Of a stretch of DNA of 10,847 nt, positions 7,692 to 10,847 are shown one piece after another (the stretch's first letter is position 1; every line of letters begins with the position of its first letter). This DNA is from Blastocladiella britannica (Eukaryota > Blastocladiomycota > Blastocladiomycetes > Blastocladiales > Blastocladiaceae): assembly GCA_025349905.2 (NCBI GenBank), contig MU625140.1, positions 1 to 10,847 of the forward strand, read 5' to 3'. The notes below the pieces were generated by a model. It ran no database searches and was not told where the DNA came from. It saw only the letters and a program-made list of their open reading frames with translations. A program made the position numbers and the translations under genes.

Positions 7692-10215
7692 ATGGCACCA
7701 CCAATCCCAACCGCCAGCGGCAGCGCCGGCGACGGGGCAACAACCGCGGCCCAACACTTGAAACCTCACGACCGCACCCGCGATCCCACCACGGAAAACG
7801 ACGCCTCTGACTTTATTATTACTGGGCGGATCTCGACTGATCCCGCGGGCATGGCGGCCGCCCACGATCGCGCCGCTGCGGTCGAAGAAGCGCTGGCTCT
7901 GGATCCGTTTTGGAAAACGTGGCAGCAAAACCTGTCGACGCGCGCTCTCGACCCACTGCGGGCAGCCGCGACGGATTTGCGTGATTTCGCGGCTCGACAC
8001 CGGGCGGCAGCGCTCGATCCGAAAGCCAAAGTCGCCGACCTTAACATCGTGGCCGCTGCCGCCGAATCGTGCGCTGCTCAGGCGCTGACGCGAGTGCTCG
8101 GGTACATTGAACGCGCAAGCGGGTTACTTGAAGAGGCAACGGAGCGGACCGGGAACGATCATGGGTTTCTTGATGCTGGAGCAAGCGCTGTATCACTTGT
8201 GCGTCTCTTCTTTTTTCAGTTCATTTCATCAGATCGCTCATGTGTTCAATGGGATGTAGCGATACGATGCGTGTTTCCGAGAGGCACTGCGCCGGGGAAC
8301 ATTGGCGCTCCGCACGGATCGGCACGAGCAAATGCTCGAGGGAGCGACCGCACCTGCAGTGCATGTCAAGGCCAACACCGGCGGTACGTGCTTTTGAACC
8401 TTTTTTTGAATAAAGACGATAGTCGCTAACACAACATCAACAGACAAATCTCCCCGGATGACGTACCGGACGCCCTCAATGCTTGCCACTTCGCCGATCG
8501 TAGGAGCAAGTCTCTACTCGCTCCCCTTTTCCAGTTCCGGAGCACCCTCGCCCGTGTCCTCCTCGGTCGCAGCACCTCCAACCTTCCCCAAAGTGGATCT
8601 GTCGGTCCTAGATGCGATCGGCACGCACCTTCCGCCCATGGCCGTTCTCGCACCGCCCCGGCGCAGTGCAGCGGAGTCGGCGGCAGCAGGGGCAATTGCA
8701 GTCCAGCACACGGGCGCTTCGGCAACGTCCGTGGCGTTCGGGTCCACCACCACTACTGCCGCGACCGCCGCTACCGCGACAAACGGCGTGGACTTGTCGT
8801 TCCTGGGAGACACGACCGCTGGGATGCCCAAGAAACGCACGGGGACCATGTCGCGCAAGGACGCGGACCGCAATGCGGCACTTGCTGGCGCGGCGCTGCA
8901 CGCGGGAGGCGGCGGCGGTGGCAGTGGACTTCCAGCTGTTGGTAGTGGAGTCGCTGGAGCCCAGAGCGGCGACTCGCTGGACGACATTCCCCCGCCGCCG
9001 CCAGGCGCACCCCCACCCCTTCCTCCTCCATTGCCCTCGGCCATGATGGATGAGCAGCAGCGCTCAGCAATGATGCCGCCACCCCCGCCTCCGGCCCAAG
9101 ACACGCTGGGGCTGATGATGACTCCTGCCTATGGAGCCACGCAATCGTACGCAGGGGTTGGTGGGAGCACCTATACGTCGGGGTCGGTTCGGAGCATGAA
9201 CCAGGTCCCCGCGCCTCCGCCGCTCCCGGCTGGATGCGCAAACCCTGCCGCCGGAGCCCCGATAGTCGACTACGCGGGGGTGCAGGCCGCAATTTCGATG
9301 CAAGATCCCATGGGCTCGGTGCGCGGCGGATACGGTGCGGCCCCCGCTGCTGTGACCATGGGATACAAGGGAGCTGCCATGTACGCCGGTGGAGCGCCGC
9401 AAACGGGTGGTGGGGGCTCCATGCGTGGCGGCAATCCAACCATGCTCGGCGCGGGCACCATGCCTTATGGCTCGACGTCGCCGCAATTCCAGGCCTTGTC
9501 TCCGACCTACGGCGCCACTCCGGCTTTACAAGGTACTGTGTCCCCGCAAATGCAGCCGTATGCGCAGTACGGTGCTCCCCAGCCCGCGGCGGGATACGGG
9601 TATGGCGGCGGCCAGCAGGTACCTTCTGGACCGCCGATGGGAACCGTACGTGGAATGGGCCTGCCGTCCATGTCCATGTCCATGGGCGGAAACCAGGGCT
9701 ACGTGCAGCAACCGCAGCAACAACAACAAGGCGGGTATGCCACCCAGCCGTACGCAGGTGCTCAAATGCAAATGGGCGGGTATGGCACCGTCAGCGGCGG
9801 CGGTGTTCAGTACCAGCAGCAGCAGCAGCAGCAGGGACAATATGGCGGTGCAGCTCCACCTGGACCACAGTCTTATGGGTCATACCAGCAGCAATCTCCT
9901 CCCCCCGCAGGCATGGCGATGCCGCAGCAACAGCAACAACAGCAGCAAATGTACGGCGGCCCTGGTATGGGCAATGCACCTTTCCAGCAACAGCAAGGGA
10001 TGGGTCCGGTGGGTACGGCGCCACCGCAGCGACCATTGGCCCGCGTCCTGTACCCGTACGCTGCGACCGAAGCGGACGAAATGGATCTCATGGCGAACGA
10101 AGTGATTGAGATCCTCGTGATGGACGAGGGCGGCGGGTGGGCTCGCGGGATCACCATGGATCGGCGGCGTTGCGGTGTCTTTCCGCGGTCGTACGTTCAC
10201 ATCATGGGACCTTGA
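7692..10215 (+). CDS. Abi (Abl-interactor) subunit of the SCAR/WAVE complex, 3 exons, 800 aa
   Basis: Exons 7692-8198, 8260-8383, 8444-10215; introns of 61 and 60 nt (phase 0, phase 1). Abi is one of five subunits of the SCAR/WAVE regulatory complex, which relays Rac signals to Arp2/3 for branched actin assembly. An N-terminal extension rich in Ala and polar residues precedes the helical region (about 55-195), where VLGYIERASGLLEEATERT and ALRRGTLALRTDR match the Abi helices. Next come Abi signatures: VDLSVLD (261-267) and KKRTGTMSR (340-348). Proline runs (about 392-427) could bind profilin or SH3/EVH1 partners. The 430-735 region is Gly/Ala/Met/Gln-rich and low in complexity. The C-terminal SH3 domain (about 744-798) has VLYPYAA, DEMDL, the binding Trp in GGWARG, and GVFPRSYV. 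The SH3, VLD and RTGTMSR motifs together make Abi clear. The Gly-rich segment GNDHGFLDAGASAVSL at the first junction is about nine residues longer than I expect from animal Abi. Confidence 0.88.
9709..9987 (+). repeat. Glutamine-codon repeats within abi
   Basis: Several CAG/CAA runs encode glutamine tracts in the low-complexity part of Abi. A pure (CAG)7 occupies 9814-9834. A mixed CAG/CAA run of eight codons lies at 9925-9948. Shorter runs sit near 9709-9730, 9880-9895 and 9985-9995. Most tracts mix the two codons, which limits slippage; the pure (CAG)7 is the likeliest to vary in length between strains. Confidence 0.8.
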
Positions 10216-10340
10216 CTTGACTTCCCTTCTCATTTCTTCCAGCCAAGCTGCTTGAATACACTCGATGTCATAAGAAAAAATATAATTCAGTTTGCCCACT
10301 CAGCCGTGTACCTTAACGTAAAATGAGGTTACTATGTGTG

Positions 10341-10346
10341 AATAAA
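10341..10346 (+). terminator. Poly(A) signal candidate of abi
   Basis: AATAAA lies 125 nt past the abi stop codon and overlaps the left arm of a 13-bp inverted repeat (10344-10356). A T-rich run (10370-10380) follows about 25 nt later, as expected for a downstream U-rich element. The sequence 10216-10340 between the stop and this signal shows no gene and is read as abi 3' UTR. Confidence 0.5.
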
Positions 10347-10406
10347 ACGAGGTTGACGTTTGGCATCGCTTTTTTTTCTCCTCGAATGTTCTATCAACCT
10401 CGTTTT
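10344..10406. repeat. 13-bp perfect inverted repeat with a 37-nt spacer
   Basis: AAAACGAGGTTGA (10344-10356) is repeated as its exact reverse complement TCAACCTCGTTTT (10394-10406). Beyond the arms, GTGTG on the left (about 10336-10340) is matched by CACAC on the right (about 10417-10423), so a longer imperfect pairing is possible. A related copy, AAAATGAGGTTAC, lies just upstream at about 10320-10332. A transcript would fold into a hairpin around the abi poly(A) signal. It could alternatively be the ends of a very small decayed mobile element; I saw no clear target duplication. Confidence 0.7.
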
Positions 10407-10475
10407 GCATTTCTTAACACACAACCATGACCCAATCTCTTTGTGCGTTGCTTTCCCACGCGTAATGTGCGATTG

Positions 10476-10483
10476 TATTTAAA
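10476..10483 (+). promoter_or_regulatory. TATA-like box of the right-edge gene
   Basis: TATTTAAA lies about 100 bases before the ATG at 10585. There is no other ATG between this element and 10585, which supports both the promoter position and the start codon. The 12-bp tandem repeat falls between the two, in what would be the 5' UTR. Confidence 0.4.
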
Positions 10484-10504
10484 GCATTCAAGCACTATAC
10501 AGCT

Positions 10505-10550
10505 ACCCGTGGAGTAACCCGTGGAGTAACCCGTGGAGTAACCCGTGGAG
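10505..10550. repeat. 12-bp tandem repeat, about 3.8 copies
   Basis: The unit ACCCGTGGAGTA occurs at 10505-10516, 10517-10528 and 10529-10540 without mismatch, followed by ten bases of a fourth copy (10541-10550). A related CCCGTG recurs at about 10571-10576. The plus-strand unit carries a TAA, so it is unlikely to be coding on that strand. It is a minisatellite in the presumed leader of the right-edge gene. Confidence 0.9.
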
Positions 10551-10584
10551 CGCGTGGTACTCGTGAGGCTGCCCGTGACAGCCA

Positions 10585-10847
10585 ATGTCACCACCACCGC
10601 GCCTGCAACCCCTGCTCCTGTTAGGTTTGATGGTCCGCCTTGATTTTTACCTCCTTATGGGCAAGCACTCACCCCCTGCGGTTTTTTTTTTCCAGACCAT
10701 GTCATTGAACCCCTCGTCAATCTCTTCCATGGGATCGACTTGGAGGATGTGCACGGCAAGTTCCAGCGATTCTGGTTCCTCTTTTGGCTTGCACTCCGGG
10801 TGCTGTTCCCTCAACTGCGGTTCGATGCGTACCGGGTCCGCAACAAG
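10585..10847 (+). CDS. Unrecognised protein, N-terminal 64 residues, 2 exons, cut by window edge
   Basis: Exon 1 is 10585-10624 and exon 2 starts at 10696, running off the window. The 71-nt intron (GTTTGA...TTTCCAG) has a long T-tract before the acceptor and a CTCAC branch-like motif. The phase-1 junction gives G|AC (Asp). Exon 1 encodes a short Pro/Leu-rich start (MSPPPRLQPLLLL). Exon 2 begins DHVIEPLVNLFHGIDLEDVH, followed by FQRFWFLFWLALRVLFPQLR and ending in AYRVRNK at the edge. The aromatic/Leu-rich segment could be a membrane-proximal or buried helix; the Arg residues argue against a simple transmembrane span. The coding call rests on splice phase, GC3-rich codons and the absence of an earlier ATG. 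I do not recognise the family. Confidence 0.6.
   Translation, partial: MSPPPRLQPLLLLGLMVRLDFYLLMGKHSPPAVFFFQTMSLNPSSISSMGSTWRMCTASSSDSGSSFGLHSGCCSLNCGSMRTGSAT

Noticed and set aside
8514..9104. Minus-strand Pro/Ala/Val-rich frame opposite the abi proline region
   Set aside because: It arises because GGN codons on one strand read as proline codons on the other. The plus frame leads into a clear SH3 domain.
9814..9948. CRISPR-like or mobile repeat structure in the abi 3' half
   Set aside because: The repetition is triplet-based glutamine, glycine and proline coding sequence within one open frame, with no spacers.
10394..10597. Minus-strand frame reading STGY repeats across the 12-bp tandem repeat
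   Set aside because: The repeat alone generates the periodic peptide. The frame has no other coding signal and runs across the TATA-like element and leader of the right-edge gene.

Overview
The window is GC-rich eukaryotic nuclear DNA carrying compact, intron-containing genes. I can model four complete protein-coding genes, one gene cut by the right edge, and an unresolved coding-like stretch at the left edge. Twelve short introns (53-131 nt) have GT...AG ends, and most carry a CTRAC or CTCAC branch-point-like motif, which is fungal in style. The meiotic kleisin aligns without gaps to fission yeast Rec8 over its N-terminal region, from my memory of that family. An Abi (Abl-interactor) subunit of the SCAR/WAVE actin complex is also present; Abi is absent from Dikarya but kept in zoosporic fungi and other amoeboid opisthokonts. 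I infer a zoosporic fungus (chytrid or blastocladiomycete type) or a close unicellular opisthokont. No alignment or tree could be run.

Layout: (1) 1-464, an unresolved left edge followed by the upstream region of the first gene. (2) 465-1348 (+), tubulin-folding cofactor B, two exons. (3) 5094-1423 (-), a kinesin-5 (Eg5/BimC/Cut7) mitotic motor, four exons, 1133 residues; it converges on cofactor B with only 74 bp between the stop codons. (4) 5095-5431, a divergent promoter with two mirrored A/T elements, one facing each gene. (5) 5432-7639 (+), Rec8, six exons, 638 residues. (6) 7692-10215 (+), Abi, three exons, 800 residues, starting only 52 bp after the Rec8 stop. (7) 10216-10584, an intergenic region with a 13-bp inverted repeat, a TATA-like box and a 12-bp tandem repeat. 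(8) 10585 to the edge (+), the first 64 residues of an unrecognised protein.

The genes share a theme of cytoskeleton and chromosome segregation: cofactor B handles alpha-tubulin, kinesin-5 slides spindle microtubules, Rec8 holds sister chromatids together in meiosis, and Abi anchors the SCAR/WAVE complex that activates Arp2/3. These are conserved core eukaryotic systems; I see no convincing novel system. The more unusual points are the extremely tight Rec8-Abi spacing, the Rec8 start region (no canonical MFY start and an upstream ORF overlapping the start codon), two in-phase donors in a Rec8 intron, and the repeat structures around the right-hand intergenic region.
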